Below, piece after piece: positions 1 through 10,514 of a stretch of DNA of 64,000 bases; positions within the stretch are counted from its first letter, which is position 1; every line of letters starts with the position of its first letter. Made by a program: the position numbers and the translations under genes. The stretch is from Gammaproteobacteria bacterium (GTDB lineage Bacteria > Pseudomonadota > Gammaproteobacteria > SZUA-152). The stretch spans positions 34,965 through 98,964 of the forward strand of contig DROS01000078.1 of NCBI GenBank assembly GCA_011321815.1. Direction: 5' to 3'. A model generated the notes under the pieces. The model had not been told where the DNA came from. It saw only the letters and a program-made list of their open reading frames with translations, and did not search any database.

Positions 1-909
1 GGCAAGGCTGAGCGTATGGGGGATGCCCCCGGGCGTTACATCGAGTTCTGCAAAAGCACCGTGCCGTCGAATTTGAGTTTGCGGGGAATGGACATTGTGG
101 TGGATTGCGCACATGGCGCGACGTATCACATTGCCCCTAGTGTATTGTCCGAATTGGGCGCCCAGGTTATCGCCATTGGTGTTGAGCCTGATGGCCTGAA
201 TATCAATAACGCAGTGGGTTCCACTAATCCGGCGGAGTTGCAGCGTACTGTGTTGGAACATGGTGCTGATCTCGGTATTGCACTGGATGGTGATGGTGAT
301 CGCCTTATTATGGTTGATCACAAGGGTGAGACTGTCGATGGGGATGAGCTGCTGTATATCATCGCCCGCTCACGACTCAATGAAGGTTGTTTGCAAGGGG
401 CTGTTGTTGGCACCCTGATGAGCAATCTGGGGCTGGAAGTGGCGTTACAGCGCGACGGCATTGATTTTAAACGCGCAAGGGTTGGTGACCGCTATGTAAT
501 GGAATTGCTTGCCAATGGCGGATGGAGTCTGGGCGGCGAGTCCTCGGGACATATTATTTGTCTGGACCGGACTTCGACGGGTGATGGTATTGTGGCGGCC
601 TTGCAGGTGTTGTGCGCGGTGAATCGCAGCGGGTTGAGTCTGCATGAACTGAAGTCTGGCATGAGCAAGTTTCCGCAGTGTATGGAAAATGTGCGAATCA
701 GTGGCAAAGTGGATATCGATGGTTCGGATAACATCCAGCAGGCTGTGCGCGCAGCAGAAGACGAACTGGGCAGTCGGGGCAGAGTGCTGTTACGCCCATC
801 CGGTACCGAGCCGCTGGTGCGCGTGATGGTGGAAGGTGAAGATGTTGCCCAGGTAACACTGCTAACCCAGCGTCTGGCGCGGGTAGTGGAAAAGGCCTTT
901 TCTGATTAA
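1..909 (+). CDS. glmM: Phosphoglucosamine mutase, 5'-truncated by window edge
   Basis: Converts glucosamine-6-phosphate to glucosamine-1-phosphate, a step towards UDP-GlcNAc for peptidoglycan and lipid A. The reading frame is open from base 1, so about 302 C-terminal residues of a family usually near 445 are present; the phosphoserine active-site loop lies off the window. Visible are the Mg-binding DGDGDR loop, the sugar-binding GGESSGH motif and the C-terminal phosphate-binding RPSGTEP loop. It is followed by tpiA and secG, a common gammaproteobacterial order. The identification is firm; only the N-terminus is missing. Confidence 0.96.
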   Translation, partial: GKAERMGDAPGRYIEFCKSTVPSNLSLRGMDIVVDCAHGATYHIAPSVLSELGAQVIAIGVEPDGLNINNAVGSTNPAELQRTVLEHGADLGIALDGDGDRLIMVDHKGETVDGDELLYIIARSRLNEGCLQGAVVGTLMSNLGLEVALQRDGIDFKRARVGDRYVMELLANGGWSLGGESSGHIICLDRTSTGDGIVAALQVLCAVNRSGLSLHELKSGMSKFPQCMENVRISGKVDIDGSDNIQQAVRAAEDELGSRGRVLLRPSGTEPLVRVMVEGEDVAQVTLLTQRLARVVEKAFSD

Positions 910-1189
910 GGGAAGTGTACTTACCGTTCTTTGGCAATCCCACCGCACCTGAAAAAGCGCTAATCACCAAAGCGTTTTGGACGGATTGAACGGCAAAAAT
1001 TTGGTTATTGCAAATGGATGCCAGCAGAATGGCCAAAGCGATCGCGCGTACCACAGTACGGCTGCCATTGTCTTTTGCCTGCTGTACGGTTAAGATTTGC
1101 GCCCTGATTTTCGGCTGTAGAGGCCTGTCTGCCACTACGGTATAGTGTGGCGGCAAGTGGCAAAAGTAATAAAAAAGGAAACAAAACGT

Positions 1190-1939
1190 ATGCGTCAAAC
1201 ACTGGTAGCTGGCAACTGGAAAATGAATGGTTCACTGGAAACTAATCAGCAGTTGCTGAATGGCATCAAGGCCGGTGTTACGGAGGGTGTTAGTGCCAAG
1301 GTGGTGGTATGTCCTCCCGCCATTTACATCCCGCAAGCTGCCAGTCTGCTCAATGGCAGTAGTGTTTCCTGGGGCGGGCAAAACCTGAGTCAGGAAAAGT
1401 CCGGTGCGTTTACCGGTGAGATTTCTGCGGATATGTTGCGGGATCATCAGTGTGAGTACGTCATTGTCGGACACTCCGAGCGACGTGCGCTGTATGGCGA
1501 GAGCGATGAATTGGTTGCACAAAAATACAGTGCGGCGCTGGCCGCTGGCCTGATTCCCCTTCTGTGTGTTGGCGAATTGCTGGAAGAGCGTGAAGCCGGT
1601 GAGACAGAATCCGTGGTTGCACGCCAGCTGGACGCTGTTATTGATAAAGCAGGCATTGCGGCCATTGGCGCAGGTATCATTGCGTACGAGCCGGTTTGGG
1701 CCATTGGCACCGGTAAAACGGCCTCGCCACAACAGGCACAGGATGTACACGCCTTTATTCGTCAACGTGTGGCAGAACGCGACGCAGGTGTCGCAGAGAA
1801 GGTGCAGATCCTTTATGGTGGCAGCGTGAAGCCTGATAATGCTGCTGAATTGTTTGCCATGACTGACATTGATGGCGGATTGATTGGTGGCGCGTCACTG
1901 GATGCGGAGGGTTTTCTGGCAATCTGTCGCGCGGGTTAA
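1190..1939 (+). CDS. tpiA: Triosephosphate isomerase
   Basis: Interconverts dihydroxyacetone phosphate and glyceraldehyde-3-phosphate in the cytoplasm. The 249-residue protein has the N-terminal GNWKMN motif with substrate lysine K11, catalytic histidine H95 in GHSERR, and catalytic glutamate E167 in [11 protein letters not shown]; the GGSVKP phosphate loop is near the C-terminus. The ATG at 1190 is chosen because a purine-rich aaaaaagga site lies about 10 bases upstream; the frame is open further up to a GTG at 1145 but that adds nothing family-like. The 280-base gap after glmM holds no gene that can be supported; a TATAGT at 1141 could be a -10 element. Confidence 0.98.
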   Translation: MRQTLVAGNWKMNGSLETNQQLLNGIKAGVTEGVSAKVVVCPPAIYIPQAASLLNGSSVSWGGQNLSQEKSGAFTGEISADMLRDHQCEYVIVGHSERRALYGESDELVAQKYSAALAAGLIPLLCVGELLEEREAGETESVVARQLDAVIDKAGIAAIGAGIIAYEPVWAIGTGKTASPQQAQDVHAFIRQRVAERDAGVAEKVQILYGGSVKPDNAAELFAMTDIDGGLIGGASLDAEGFLAICRAG

Positions 1940-2016
1940 TATGCTCCTGGCCGCTGATTCGTGGAATAGCGTACGACGCTACTTATTTTTATTTTAAGAA
2001 CGTAGAGCAGAAAATT

Positions 2017-2439
2017 ATGCAAACAGCATTATTGGCAGTACATATTTTAGTGGCCATCGCCGTTGTTGGGCTGGTGTTGATTCAACACGGGAAGGGGGCA
2101 GATGCCGGAGCAGCTTTCGGTGCTGGCGCCGCCGGTGGTGCATCAGGTTCGGTATTTGGTGCACAAGGTGCGAGCAACTTCCTTTCGCGTTCCACTGCAA
2201 TTTTGGCCACCATCTTTTTTCTGACCAGCCTGTCCATGGCATATATGTTTCGGACGGTGGAGGCGCCGACCAGCCTTATGGAGCAAGGTGCCGCAACAGC
2301 ACCGGTGCCGCAAGGTGCGCTACCAGCCGCTGATACCAGTAGCGATGCGCCGGTTATTCCCGCTCCTGAGGTTGTGGAATCCAGCGAAACAGCGCCTGCT
2401 GGCGATGTGCCCACTGGTAGCGCACCCGAAAATCCATAG
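2017..2439 (+). CDS. secG: Preprotein translocase subunit SecG
   Basis: Small inner-membrane partner of SecYE that assists protein export. The 140-residue product has two predicted membrane helices (about residues 3-21 and 55-75) separated by a Gly/Ala-rich cytoplasmic loop containing the SecG-typical QHGKGADAG and [12 protein letters not shown] segments. The C-terminal 60 residues are a Pro/Ala/Glu-rich, low-complexity tail, as in many gammaproteobacterial SecG proteins. It sits between tpiA and tRNA-Leu, the usual place for this gene. Confidence 0.95.
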   Translation: MQTALLAVHILVAIAVVGLVLIQHGKGADAGAAFGAGAAGGASGSVFGAQGASNFLSRSTAILATIFFLTSLSMAYMFRTVEAPTSLMEQGAATAPVPQGALPAADTSSDAPVIPAPEVVESSETAPAGDVPTGSAPENP

Positions 2440-2500
2440 TTTTTTGCCTCATATTTGAGTCGAGTGTGATGCCATACCGGCAGCGCTCGTAGGGATTGAT

Positions 2501-2520
2501 GCGCATAAAAATATATGCGC
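2501..2520 (+). terminator. Hairpin between secG and tRNA-Leu
   Basis: A perfect 7-bp inverted repeat (GCGCATA / TATGCGC) around a 6-base A-rich loop lies 62 bases after secG and 16 before the tRNA. It lacks a T-run, so it may act as a weak terminator or a processing site for a secG-tRNA transcript. Only the symmetry is seen directly. Confidence 0.3.
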
Positions 2521-2536
2521 TGAATATAAATATATT

Positions 2537-2621
2537 GCCGATGTGGTGGAATTGGTAGACACGCTGTCTTGAGGGGGCAGTGGCGTAAGCCGTGCCGGTT
2601 CGACTCCGGCCATCGGCACCA
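2537..2621 (+). tRNA. tRNA-Leu (anticodon GAG)
   Basis: An 85-nt class II tRNA with encoded CCA. The acceptor arms GCCGATG and CATCGGC pair perfectly and are followed by ACCA. The anticodon stem ctgtc/ggcag encloses the loop ttgaggg, giving anticodon GAG, which reads CTC and CTT. A long variable arm and the T-loop ggttcgactcc are present. Its position between secG and the complex I operon is conserved in several gammaproteobacteria. Confidence 0.97.
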
Positions 2622-2738
2622 TTTTATAGCAAGTAACCTGTAACTGGCACACGGGTATGCCCGGATTTGGTGCAGGCATCAGTTGCGAACGACAAATAAC
2701 ACGTTGATTTTTATGGGTTATTGCCAGATTATCCAGCC

Positions 2739-2768
2739 TTGACAAGCTCTTTTGATCTAGCCTAGACT
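2739..2768 (+). promoter_or_regulatory. Sigma-70-like promoter before frameshifted secreted gene
   Basis: TTGACA at 2739-2744 and TAGACT at 2763-2768, separated by 18 bases. The -35 box is consensus and the -10 box matches four of six positions, including the first two bases and the final T. It faces the signal-peptide reading frame that starts at 2849. Confidence 0.5.
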
Positions 2769-2848
2769 CGGTGGTTCGCGCGAACGATTTGTGTCGTATC
2801 GTTCAGGGGGGATTGCCTGGATAGAACTACGTAGAGTTGCGGGGGATT

Positions 2849-3168
2849 ATGGGAAAGCGAAGCAGGGCATTAAGTTTGACTATCGCGATAATTGGTATGG
2901 TGTGTTTTTCACCCCCTGTCTTACGCGAAGCCCATGCCTTCTGATTTTTCTGATCTTGTATAAAGAGAGTGATTTAATTGCAATTACCAATGTATTTGAA
3001 ATTAAATTCCAAGGGGAATCTATGCCGGGTATGACGTCTGCGACTATTAATACAGTCATCGTTGGCCACTCAGAAAGTGAGCTATGTGACATAGCAAGAT
3101 ACCCAACATTTCACAGTTATGTGAAAGAGAAAGGAGATCGTTTGAATTGGAGACGGATGGAAAAATAA
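2849..3168 (+). pseudogene. Frameshifted small secreted protein
   Basis: An ATG at 2849 after a gggggatt ribosome-binding site opens a 31-residue frame that reads as a full signal peptide (basic start MGKRSR, hydrophobic core, AHA cleavage site), then stops at 2942. A second frame adds DFSDLV (from about 2941 to 2960), and a third continues from KESDLIAIT to a stop at 3168. Skipping one base twice joins the three into a plausible secreted protein. Either the gene has decayed or there are two indels in the assembly. No family is recognised with certainty; the ESDLIAITNVFEI stretch resembles small secreted beta-rich proteins, which is inference. Confidence 0.4.
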
Positions 3169-3367
3169 TAACGCGATAAGTTTGGCATAAGACCTGATTG
3201 ATAAACAGCCTAGGGACATCAACTCAGGCATATCAACGGATATACAGGTAATAAAGAAACCGGGATTTTTGCAAAAACACACGCTTTCTTTAGTTTACCG
3301 TTGAAGCGGGTGTTAACTACATTAAACAACATAATAATAATATTTTACGGGTGGGATTCGAATCTTC

Positions 3368-3724
3368 ATGCTTGAAAATTATTTACCGATACTGGTGTTT
3401 TTGCTGCTGGGCCTGATTTTTGGTATAGCACCAATTGCTATGGCTTACATGATGGCGCCGCAACGCCCTGATGATGCCAAGCTGTCACCCTATGAGTGTG
3501 GCTTTGAAGCCTTCGAGGATTCGCGCATGAAGTTTGATGTGCGTTTTTATCTCGTAGCGATTCTGTTTATTATTTTCGATCTGGAAATTGCTTTCATGTT
3601 TCCCTGGGCCGTGGTGCTGGAAGAGCTTGGTGTTTACGGTTTTTGGGCCATGTTCGTCTTTCTGGCGATTCTGGTTGTGGGCTTTGCCTACGAATGGAAA
3701 AGAGGAGCAATGGAATGGGAATAG
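3368..3724 (+). CDS. nuoA: NADH-quinone oxidoreductase subunit A
   Basis: Membrane subunit at the joint between the peripheral and membrane arms of complex I. The 118-residue protein has three predicted helices (near residues 8-30, 62-82 and 88-108) and the conserved YECGFE motif in the first loop and [12 protein letters not shown] in the second helix. First gene of the 14-gene nuo operon. The upstream 200 bases are AT-rich and presumably hold the operon promoter, but no convincing box pair was found. Confidence 0.96.
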   Translation: MLENYLPILVFLLLGLIFGIAPIAMAYMMAPQRPDDAKLSPYECGFEAFEDSRMKFDVRFYLVAILFIIFDLEIAFMFPWAVVLEELGVYGFWAMFVFLAILVVGFAYEWKRGAMEWE

Positions 3725-4191
3725 AGGGCGTTCTTGAAAAAGGGATAGTGACTACCTCTGCCGATAAACTCATTAACTGGGCGCGCACAGGTTCGTTGTG
3801 GCCAATGACTTTTGGTTTGGCGTGTTGTGCTGTGGAAATGATGCATGCGGGTGCCGCACGGTATGATCTTGACCGTTTTGGTATTATCTTTCGCCCCAGT
3901 CCCCGTCAATCCGATGTGATGATTGTGGCCGGTACGCTGGTGAATAAAATGGCGCCCGCACTGCGCAAAGTGTATGACCAGATGTCAGAGCCGCGCTGGG
4001 TTATTTCCATGGGTTCTTGTGCCAATGGTGGTGGTTATTACCACTATTCCTATTCAGTGGTGCGTGGTTGTGATCGCATTGTGCCAGTGGATATTTATGT
4101 GCCAGGTTGTCCGCCCACGGCGGAGGCATTGCTGTACGGCATCATACAATTACAAAATAAAATAAAACGCACAAACACTATTGCCCGTTAG
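3715..4191 (+). CDS. nuoB: NADH-quinone oxidoreductase subunit B
   Basis: Peripheral-arm subunit that binds cluster N2, the last iron-sulfur centre before quinone. The 158-residue protein carries all four N2 ligands: the tandem pair C37-C38 (GLACCAVEM), C102 (MGSCANGG) and C132 (PGCPPTAE). The ATG at 3715 is chosen because aggag lies 8 bases upstream; the frame opens earlier but inside nuoA. It overlaps the nuoA stop by 10 bases, suggesting translational coupling. Confidence 0.97.
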   Translation: MGIEGVLEKGIVTTSADKLINWARTGSLWPMTFGLACCAVEMMHAGAARYDLDRFGIIFRPSPRQSDVMIVAGTLVNKMAPALRKVYDQMSEPRWVISMGSCANGGGYYHYSYSVVRGCDRIVPVDIYVPGCPPTAEALLYGIIQLQNKIKRTNTIAR

Positions 4192-4286
4192 TACACTCCT
4201 GGCCAGAGTTGAAAAGGGATGTGCGCAGTAAAAACGGTGTTTGTGAAAGTTAAAAAGTAAAAAAGAGGGTGAGGGATATTTTGCTG

Positions 4287-4985
4287 ATGAGTGATGCTGT
4301 CGACAAACTCGTTGCGTGCCTGCAAGATCGTTTTGGCAGTGCAATTTCTGTTGATGTTGCTTTTTCCGAAGTGACCGCTGAAATTGCCGCTAAAGATGTC
4401 CTGGAGACATGTACCGCCTTGCGTGATGAAACCGATTTTGCTTTTGCACAGCTATCTGATCTTTGTGCTGTTGATTATCTTACTTTTGGCCAAGCCGAGT
4501 GGGAGACGACAGGTGCGACCGGGACTGGTTTCAGTCGCGGTGTTGATGATCATCATGAAGTGGTTTCTGGTGCTGGCGCAAGTGAACGTCGCTTTGCCGT
4601 GGTGTATCACCTGTTGTCCATCACGAATAATGTCCGCCTGCGTCTCAAGGTGTATCTGGATGAAGCTGAACCTATTGTTGATTCTGTCGTATCCATCTGG
4701 ACGGGCGCTGACTGGTTTGAACGTGAAGCCTTTGATCTTTATGGTGTTATGTTTGCGGGGCACCCGGATTTGCGTCGCTTATTAACGGATTACGGTTTTA
4801 TCGGTCATCCCTTCCGCAAGGATTTTCCGCTGATTGGTAATGTTGAAATGCGTTACGATGCAGAAAAACGTCGTGTTGTTTACGAGCCGGTCAGCATTAC
4901 ACCGCGCACTCTGGTGCCTAAAGTGATTCGTGAAGATCAATTGGATCATCCGCTCGTTGGTCAAGGTGATCGTCACAATGCCTGA
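4287..4985 (+). CDS. nuoC: NADH-quinone oxidoreductase subunit C
   Basis: The 30-kDa type subunit of the complex I peripheral arm. The 232-residue product ends with the family signature ERE(A)[18 protein letters not shown] followed by a GHPFRKDFP segment. It is separate from nuoD, unlike the fused nuoCD of E. coli and Pseudomonas. The ATG at 4287 is preferred (gaggg about 11 bases upstream); an in-frame GTG at 4269 is possible. A 95-base gap separates it from nuoB, and the end overlaps nuoD by 8 bases. Confidence 0.96.
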   Translation: MSDAVDKLVACLQDRFGSAISVDVAFSEVTAEIAAKDVLETCTALRDETDFAFAQLSDLCAVDYLTFGQAEWETTGATGTGFSRGVDDHHEVVSGAGASERRFAVVYHLLSITNNVRLRLKVYLDEAEPIVDSVVSIWTGADWFEREAFDLYGVMFAGHPDLRRLLTDYGFIGHPFRKDFPLIGNVEMRYDAEKRRVVYEPVSITPRTLVPKVIREDQLDHPLVGQGDRHNA

Positions 4986-6231
4986 AATTAAAAATTACAC
5001 CCTGAATTTTGGACCCCAACACCCCTCTGCGCATGGTGTGTTGCGTCTGGTGTTGGAAATGGATGGCGAAACCATTGAACGCGCCGACCCGCATATCGGC
5101 CTGTTGCATCGTGCCACCGAAAAGCTGGCGGAATCCAAGCCGTATAATCAAAGCATCCCCTACATGGATCGGCTCGATTACGTTTCCATGATGTGCAATG
5201 AGCATGGTTATGTGCTGGCGCTGGAAAAAATGCTGGGTGTTCAGGCTCCGGAGCGTGCGCAATACATTCGGGTCATGTTTGATGAAATTACACGCATTTT
5301 GAATCACCTGATGTGGTTAGGCGCCCATGCACTGGATATCGGTGCAATGACCATTTTTCTCTATGCCTTCCGTGAACGCGAAGACCTGATGGACATGTAC
5401 GAAACGGTTTCCGGTGCGCGCATGCACGCGGCATATTACCGCCCGGGCGGTGTGTACCGTGACCTGCCGGGTCGCATGCCACAATATGAAGCTTCAAAAT
5501 GGCACAGCCAAAAAGAGGTTGATGTCAAAAACAGTAATCGTCAGGGCAGCCTGCTTGATTTTATTGAGGATTTTGTCAGCCGCTTTCCGAACTGTGTGGA
5601 TGAATATGAAACCCTGCTAACTGATAACCGTATCTGGAAACAGCGTACGGTGGACATTGGCGTGGTGAGTCCCGAGCGGGCCTTGCAGCTGGGCTTTACC
5701 GGGCCGATGTTGCGTGGCTCCGGTGTTGAGTGGGATCTGCGGAAAAAACAACCGTATGCGGTTTATGACCGGCTTGATTTTGATATTCCTGTTGGCCGTA
5801 CGGGGGACAGTTACGACCGCTATCTGGTGCGTGTTGAGGAAATGCGCCAGTCCAACAATATTATCAAACAGTGCATCAAGTGGCTGCGTGAGAATCCTGG
5901 TCCGGTCATGCTGGACAATCACAAATTGACGCCGCCTGATCGTGAGCACATGAAAGGTGACATGGAATCATTGATTCACCACTTCAAGTTATTTACCGAA
6001 GGTTATTCTCTGCCAGAAGGCGAGGTGTATAGCGCGGTGGAACACCCCAAAGGTGAATTTGGTGTGTACCTTGTTTCCGATGGATCAAACAAGCCGTACC
6101 GTTTGAAGATTCGTGCACCGGGATTTGCGCATATTTCTTCGCTGAACGAAATGACCAAAGGCTATATGCTGGCAGATGTGGTGGCGATTATCGGTACGCA
6201 GGATATTGTATTTGGTGAGGTGGATCGCTAA
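4978..6231 (+). CDS. nuoD: NADH-quinone oxidoreductase subunit D
   Basis: The 49-kDa subunit that forms most of the quinone-reduction cavity with NuoB. The 417-residue protein begins with [13 protein letters not shown], containing the quinone-site histidine loop, and has [11 protein letters not shown] and the C-terminal DIVFGEVDR end typical of the family. The ATG at 4978 is chosen because it starts the conserved domain and lies within the nuoC end (8-base overlap); upstream in-frame ATGs fall inside nuoC. Confidence 0.97.
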   Translation: MPEIKNYTLNFGPQHPSAHGVLRLVLEMDGETIERADPHIGLLHRATEKLAESKPYNQSIPYMDRLDYVSMMCNEHGYVLALEKMLGVQAPERAQYIRVMFDEITRILNHLMWLGAHALDIGAMTIFLYAFREREDLMDMYETVSGARMHAAYYRPGGVYRDLPGRMPQYEASKWHSQKEVDVKNSNRQGSLLDFIEDFVSRFPNCVDEYETLLTDNRIWKQRTVDIGVVSPERALQLGFTGPMLRGSGVEWDLRKKQPYAVYDRLDFDIPVGRTGDSYDRYLVRVEEMRQSNNIIKQCIKWLRENPGPVMLDNHKLTPPDREHMKGDMESLIHHFKLFTEGYSLPEGEVYSAVEHPKGEFGVYLVSDGSNKPYRLKIRAPGFAHISSLNEMTKGYMLADVVAIIGTQDIVFGEVDR

Positions 6232-6737
6232 TGGCAGCTGTAATGAACCCGAGTGATAACAACGTGCTTTCGACAGAATCTCTCGCTGAGATTGATAAAT
6301 GGGTGGCGAAATATCCTGCTGAACAAAAGCAGTCTGCGGTGATGGCAGCGTTACGCATTGCCCAGGAAGCCAATGGTGGTTATCTCACCACTGAACTGAT
6401 GGATGCCGTGGCGGATTATCTCGACATGCCGCGCGTCTCAGTCTATGAAGTTGCGACATTTTATTCCATGTATGAATTGTCGCCTGTTGGCCAGCATAAG
6501 ATCTGTGTGTGTACGAATATTTCCTGCATGCTGTGTGGTTCGGATGAGGTCGTTGCCCATTTCAAAAAGCGACTGGGCATTGGGCTGGGTGAAACAACGG
6601 CGGATGGCCGCATTACCTTAAAAGAAGTTGAGTGCCTGGGGGCCTGTGTCGGTGCGCCCATGTTGCAGATTGACAAGCAATATTTTGAGCACCTGACTCC
6701 CGAAACCATTGATAAAATTCTGGATAATCTGGATTAG
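6231..6737 (+). CDS. nuoE: NADH-quinone oxidoreductase subunit E
   Basis: The 24-kDa subunit holding the [2Fe-2S] cluster N1a in the NADH-oxidising module. The 168-residue thioredoxin-fold protein shows the four ligands C94, C99, C135 and C139 (CTNISC and ECLGAC). Its ATG shares one base with the nuoD stop codon. NuoE, NuoF and NuoG follow one another and form the dehydrogenase module. Confidence 0.97.
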   Translation: MAAVMNPSDNNVLSTESLAEIDKWVAKYPAEQKQSAVMAALRIAQEANGGYLTTELMDAVADYLDMPRVSVYEVATFYSMYELSPVGQHKICVCTNISCMLCGSDEVVAHFKKRLGIGLGETTADGRITLKEVECLGACVGAPMLQIDKQYFEHLTPETIDKILDNLD

Positions 6738-6754
6738 ATTGGAAACCAAAAGCA

Positions 6755-8032
6755 ATGGCCAATGAAGTCTGTTTTAAAAATCTGCACCTGGATAAATCCT
6801 GGACCCTGGGCGTTTATCAGAGCGAGGGTGGTTACGAGGTGTGGAGAAAAATTCTGGCGGAAAAAACCTCGCCGGAAGATATTATTGCAGAATTAAAGAC
6901 CTCTGCTCTGCGTGGTCGTGGCGGTGCGGGCTTTCCCACAGGCTTGAAATGGAGTTTCATGCCACGTAATACGCCGGGTCAAAAGTACATCGTTTGTAAT
7001 TCTGATGAGGGTGAACCGGGCACATGTAAAGATCGGGATATTTTGCGTTTTAATCCGCACGCACTGGTGGAAGGCATGGCCATTGCCGCATACAGCATTG
7101 GAGCAACAGCCGGTTACAATTATATCCGGGGTGAGTTCTGGGAACCTTATGAACGTTTTCAGCAGGCGATTGATGACGCGTATGCCATGGGTTTGCTGGG
7201 TAAAAATATCATGGGTTCTGGTGTGGATTTTGATCTGCATACACATCTGGGTGGTGGCGCGTATATTTGTGGTGAGGAGACCGCTTTACTGGAATCCATC
7301 GAAGGTAAAAAAGGACAACCCCGGTTTAAACCACCGTTTCCGGCGAGTTTTGGCCTGTATGGCAGACCGACCACGATCAATAACACCGAGACACTGGCAT
7401 CGGTGCCACTGATATTGAAAAACGGTGGGCAATGGTTTCTTGATATTGGCAAGCCGAATAATGGCGGCTCAAAACTTTTCAGTGTGAGTGGCCACGTGAA
7501 TAACCCCGGAAATTTTGAAGTCCCCATGGGCACGCCTTTCCCGGAATTGCTGGAAATGGCGGGTGGTGTGCGCGGTGGCAACGTGCTTAAGGCGGTGATC
7601 CCCGGAGGCTCATCAACACCGGTACTGACTGGCGAGGAAATGATGGATGTCACCATGGATTATGATTCCATTGCCAAGGCGGGTTCGATGCTGGGCGCGG
7701 GTTCAGTTATCGTTATGGATGAGACCACCTGTATGGTACGTGCTCTGAGTCGTATTTCGCATTTTTATTACGAAGAATCCTGTGGCCAGTGTACACCTTG
7801 TCGTGAAGGAACCGGCTGGTTGTCACGCGTGGTACACCGCATCGAACATGGTCAGGGTAAACAGGAAGACCTGGATTTATTGCTGGATGTGGCGGATAAA
7901 ATTCAAGGCCGCACTATTTGTGCGCTGGGTGATGCGGCGGCGATGCCGGTGAGCAGTTTCGTGAAAAAATTCAGAGATGAGTTTCAATATCACATTGACC
8001 ACAAGGCCTGCATGGTTGGTGCGGGCAGTTAA
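6755..8032 (+). CDS. nuoF: NADH-quinone oxidoreductase subunit F
   Basis: The 51-kDa flavoprotein where NADH is oxidised, with FMN and the [4Fe-4S] cluster N3. The 425-residue protein has the glycine-rich NADH/FMN loop [13 protein letters not shown] near residue 53, [13 protein letters not shown], the [15 protein letters not shown] region, and the N3 ligands in [12 protein letters not shown] with a later cysteine in ICALGDAAA. Spaced 17 bases from nuoE. Confidence 0.97.
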   Translation: MANEVCFKNLHLDKSWTLGVYQSEGGYEVWRKILAEKTSPEDIIAELKTSALRGRGGAGFPTGLKWSFMPRNTPGQKYIVCNSDEGEPGTCKDRDILRFNPHALVEGMAIAAYSIGATAGYNYIRGEFWEPYERFQQAIDDAYAMGLLGKNIMGSGVDFDLHTHLGGGAYICGEETALLESIEGKKGQPRFKPPFPASFGLYGRPTTINNTETLASVPLILKNGGQWFLDIGKPNNGGSKLFSVSGHVNNPGNFEVPMGTPFPELLEMAGGVRGGNVLKAVIPGGSSTPVLTGEEMMDVTMDYDSIAKAGSMLGAGSVIVMDETTCMVRALSRISHFYYEESCGQCTPCREGTGWLSRVVHRIEHGQGKQEDLDLLLDVADKIQGRTICALGDAAAMPVSSFVKKFRDEFQYHIDHKACMVGAGS

Positions 8033-8099
8033 ATGGATGCGGTGAGTTATTGATCCTGGGTAATACATAAACATGATATTTAAACGGTGCAAATAAACG

Positions 8100-10454
8100 A
8101 TGGTTAACATCGAAATCGACGGCAAACAATTAGAAGTGACTGAAGGCGCGATGGTTATCGAGGCGGCTGATGACGCAGGGATTTATATTCCGCGCTTCTG
8201 CTACCACAAAAAACTGTCTATCGCTGCCAATTGCCGTATGTGCCTGATAGATGTGGAAAAGGTGGGCAAGGCATTGCCTGCTTGCGCGACCCCGGTCACG
8301 GATGGCATGAAAATCAGTACCCGTTCCGAAAAGGCCATCGAGGCACAAAAAAGTGTGATGGAATTTTTGTTGATTAATCATCCATTGGATTGCCCGATTT
8401 GCGACCAGGGTGGTGAGTGCGAGTTACAGGATATCGCCATGGGTTATGGTGGCGATATCTCGGTTTATTCCGAGCAAAAACGTGTTGTTGAAAGTAAAAA
8501 CTTTGGCCCGCTAATCGCGGGTGATATGACACGCTGTATTCATTGCACACGTTGCGTGCGTTTTGGCGAAGAAATAGCAGGTGTAAAAGAGCTGGGTGCA
8601 ACCGGACGTGGCGAACACATGGAAATTGGCACTTATGTGCAATTGAGTCTGACTTCAGAAATGTCAGGCAATGTGATTGACCTTTGTCCTGTTGGCGCAT
8701 TAACGGCAAAACCTTCTCGCTTTACCGCGCGTGCCTGGGAAATGGTGCAGCATGAAAGTATTGCGCCGCACGATTGCATGGGCTCGAATGTCCTCTTACA
8801 TACTTTCCGTAACAAGGTTGTACGGGTCGTTCCCAAAGAAAATGAAGAAATCAATGAAACCTGGTTGGCGGATCGTGATCGCTTTAGTTATGAAGGGCTG
8901 AACAGCAGCGAGCGCCTTACTGTACCAATGGTGAAGACCGATGGGCAGTGGCGGGAAGTTGATTGGGATACCGCACTGCACAAGGCTGTAGGCGGTATCA
9001 GCAAACTGCTGAGCGAACAGGGCGGAGAGCAGCTGGGTGCGATTGCCTCGCCAAACATGACTGTCGAAGAATTGTTTTTGTTACAAAAAATGATGCGGGG
9101 TGTTGGTTCGGGCAACGTTGATCATCGCATTGGACAAATTGATTTTACCGATCAGAATGATGAACCGGTTTTTCCCTGGTTAGGGCAGTCAATAGCGGAT
9201 CTGGAAAATAACGATGCTGTTTTGCTGGTGGGTTCTAATATCCGTAATGACCAACCCATCGCCGGACACCGAGTGCGTAAAGCAGCACTTGCCGGTGCGC
9301 GTATCATGGCTGTCAACTCAGTGGATTATGATTTTAATTTCCCCCTCACCGCGAAAAAGATAGTCAGCCCCGCAAAATTGTTGCAGGAACTGGGCGGCAT
9401 TCTCAAAGCCCTGGCTGCCACATCAAACGTCACATTACCCACAGGGCTTGTTGCGTTGGTCGTTGACATAACGGTTGATCGCACACACGAAAAAATCGCT
9501 CGCGAATTAAGCGAAGCAAATGACGCTTCGGTGATTTTAGGCCTGGATGCCTTTGCGCATCCACGCTTTGCAGACTTGCGTGCAATTGCCAGTCAAATTG
9601 CGCTGTTGTCGTTCAGCAAACTCGGTTATTTATCAAACGGCAGCAACAGCGCGGGTGCTGCTCTTTCCGGTGCCGTACCGCACCGTGGGCCAGCAGCTGA
9701 TTCCACAGCGCTAAAAGGGAAGACCGTGAGTGATATGTTTGCCGATAAACTGGCAGGCTATATCTTGCTGGGTGTGGAAGGCGCATTGGATTGTGCAGCC
9801 TCAGCAGCAGCCACCGAAGCGCTGAAACAGGCGCAGTTTGTGGTGTCGATGAATGCGTTTTGCGATGAACAAATAAAAGAATATGCCGATGTGCTGTTGC
9901 CTGTTGCGCCATTTTCCGAAACGTCCGGCACGTTTGTAAATGCCGAAGGGCGTTGGCAGAGCTTTGAAGGCGCCGTTATGCCTTTGGGTGAAACACGACC
10001 CGGTTGGAAGGTGCTGCGTGTGTTGGGTAATTTGTTTGAATGCGCAGGTTTTGAATATGTCACCAGCCGGGAAGTGCTGGACGAAGTGAGGGCGCTGACT
10101 GCCAGCACCCCCTTGAGCAATGAAATGCCCTGGAATTGTCCGGCATCATTGGTGATTGATGCGCAGGGATTTGAAAGCATTGTGGATCGCCCGGTGTACG
10201 CGGGTGATGCTCTGGTACGCCGGGCCACCAGTTTGCAGGATGTCGCACAGCAGCGCCAGTTCGCGATTCGTGTCAATCAAAATGTCGCTTCGCATGTCGG
10301 GCTTGCGGATGGCGAGCAGGCGCTGGCGCGAAAAAATGATATGGAGCTGACATTGCCGGTGGTGATCGACGAACGTGTACCTGATGATGCGGTATTGGTT
10401 TCGTGTTTGCCGCATGGCGCAACAACAGGTGAGGTAACGTTGTCCCGGGCCTGA
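8100..10454 (+). CDS. nuoG: NADH-quinone oxidoreductase subunit G
   Basis: Largest peripheral subunit; relays electrons from NuoF through several clusters. At 784 residues it is shorter than the roughly 900 of E. coli. N-terminal ligands of the [2Fe-2S] cluster N1b (C34, C45, C48, C62), the HxxxC-type N5 set (HPLDCPICDQGGEC) and the N4 set (CIHCTRCVRFG) are present. The extra N7 cluster of E. coli appears lost: only one cysteine (HDCMGSN) remains in that stretch and the usual CDRGRF reads ADRDRF. A molybdopterin-oxidoreductase-like domain without evident cofactor function fills the rest. Confidence 0.95.
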   Translation: MVNIEIDGKQLEVTEGAMVIEAADDAGIYIPRFCYHKKLSIAANCRMCLIDVEKVGKALPACATPVTDGMKISTRSEKAIEAQKSVMEFLLINHPLDCPICDQGGECELQDIAMGYGGDISVYSEQKRVVESKNFGPLIAGDMTRCIHCTRCVRFGEEIAGVKELGATGRGEHMEIGTYVQLSLTSEMSGNVIDLCPVGALTAKPSRFTARAWEMVQHESIAPHDCMGSNVLLHTFRNKVVRVVPKENEEINETWLADRDRFSYEGLNSSERLTVPMVKTDGQWREVDWDTALHKAVGGISKLLSEQGGEQLGAIASPNMTVEELFLLQKMMRGVGSGNVDHRIGQIDFTDQNDEPVFPWLGQSIADLENNDAVLLVGSNIRNDQPIAGHRVRKAALAGARIMAVNSVDYDFNFPLTAKKIVSPAKLLQELGGILKALAATSNVTLPTGLVALVVDITVDRTHEKIARELSEANDASVILGLDAFAHPRFADLRAIASQIALLSFSKLGYLSNGSNSAGAALSGAVPHRGPAADSTALKGKTVSDMFADKLAGYILLGVEGALDCAASAAATEALKQAQFVVSMNAFCDEQIKEYADVLLPVAPFSETSGTFVNAEGRWQSFEGAVMPLGETRPGWKVLRVLGNLFECAGFEYVTSREVLDEVRALTASTPLSNEMPWNCPASLVIDAQGFESIVDRPVYAGDALVRRATSLQDVAQQRQFAIRVNQNVASHVGLADGEQALARKNDMELTLPVVIDERVPDDAVLVSCLPHGATTGEVTLSRA

Positions 10455-10514
10455 TCTGCATGCCCCGGCAATATTGTCAGAAATAATGAAAATAATAAGT
10501 CATGAGAAAAGTGA

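Noticed and set aside
698..1198. Minus-strand frame of 166 codons between glmM and tpiA
   Set aside because: It runs into glmM and the tpiA start, has no ribosome-binding site and matches no family I know; part lies in non-coding DNA, so an old relic cannot be excluded.
2653..2664. Short cggg/cccg hairpin after tRNA-Leu as terminator
   Set aside because: Four-base stem and only three T residues after it; too weak to call.
2449..2745. Minus-strand frame of 98 codons
   Set aside because: It is the antisense reading of tRNA-Leu (VEPARLTPLPPQDS is a common artefact).
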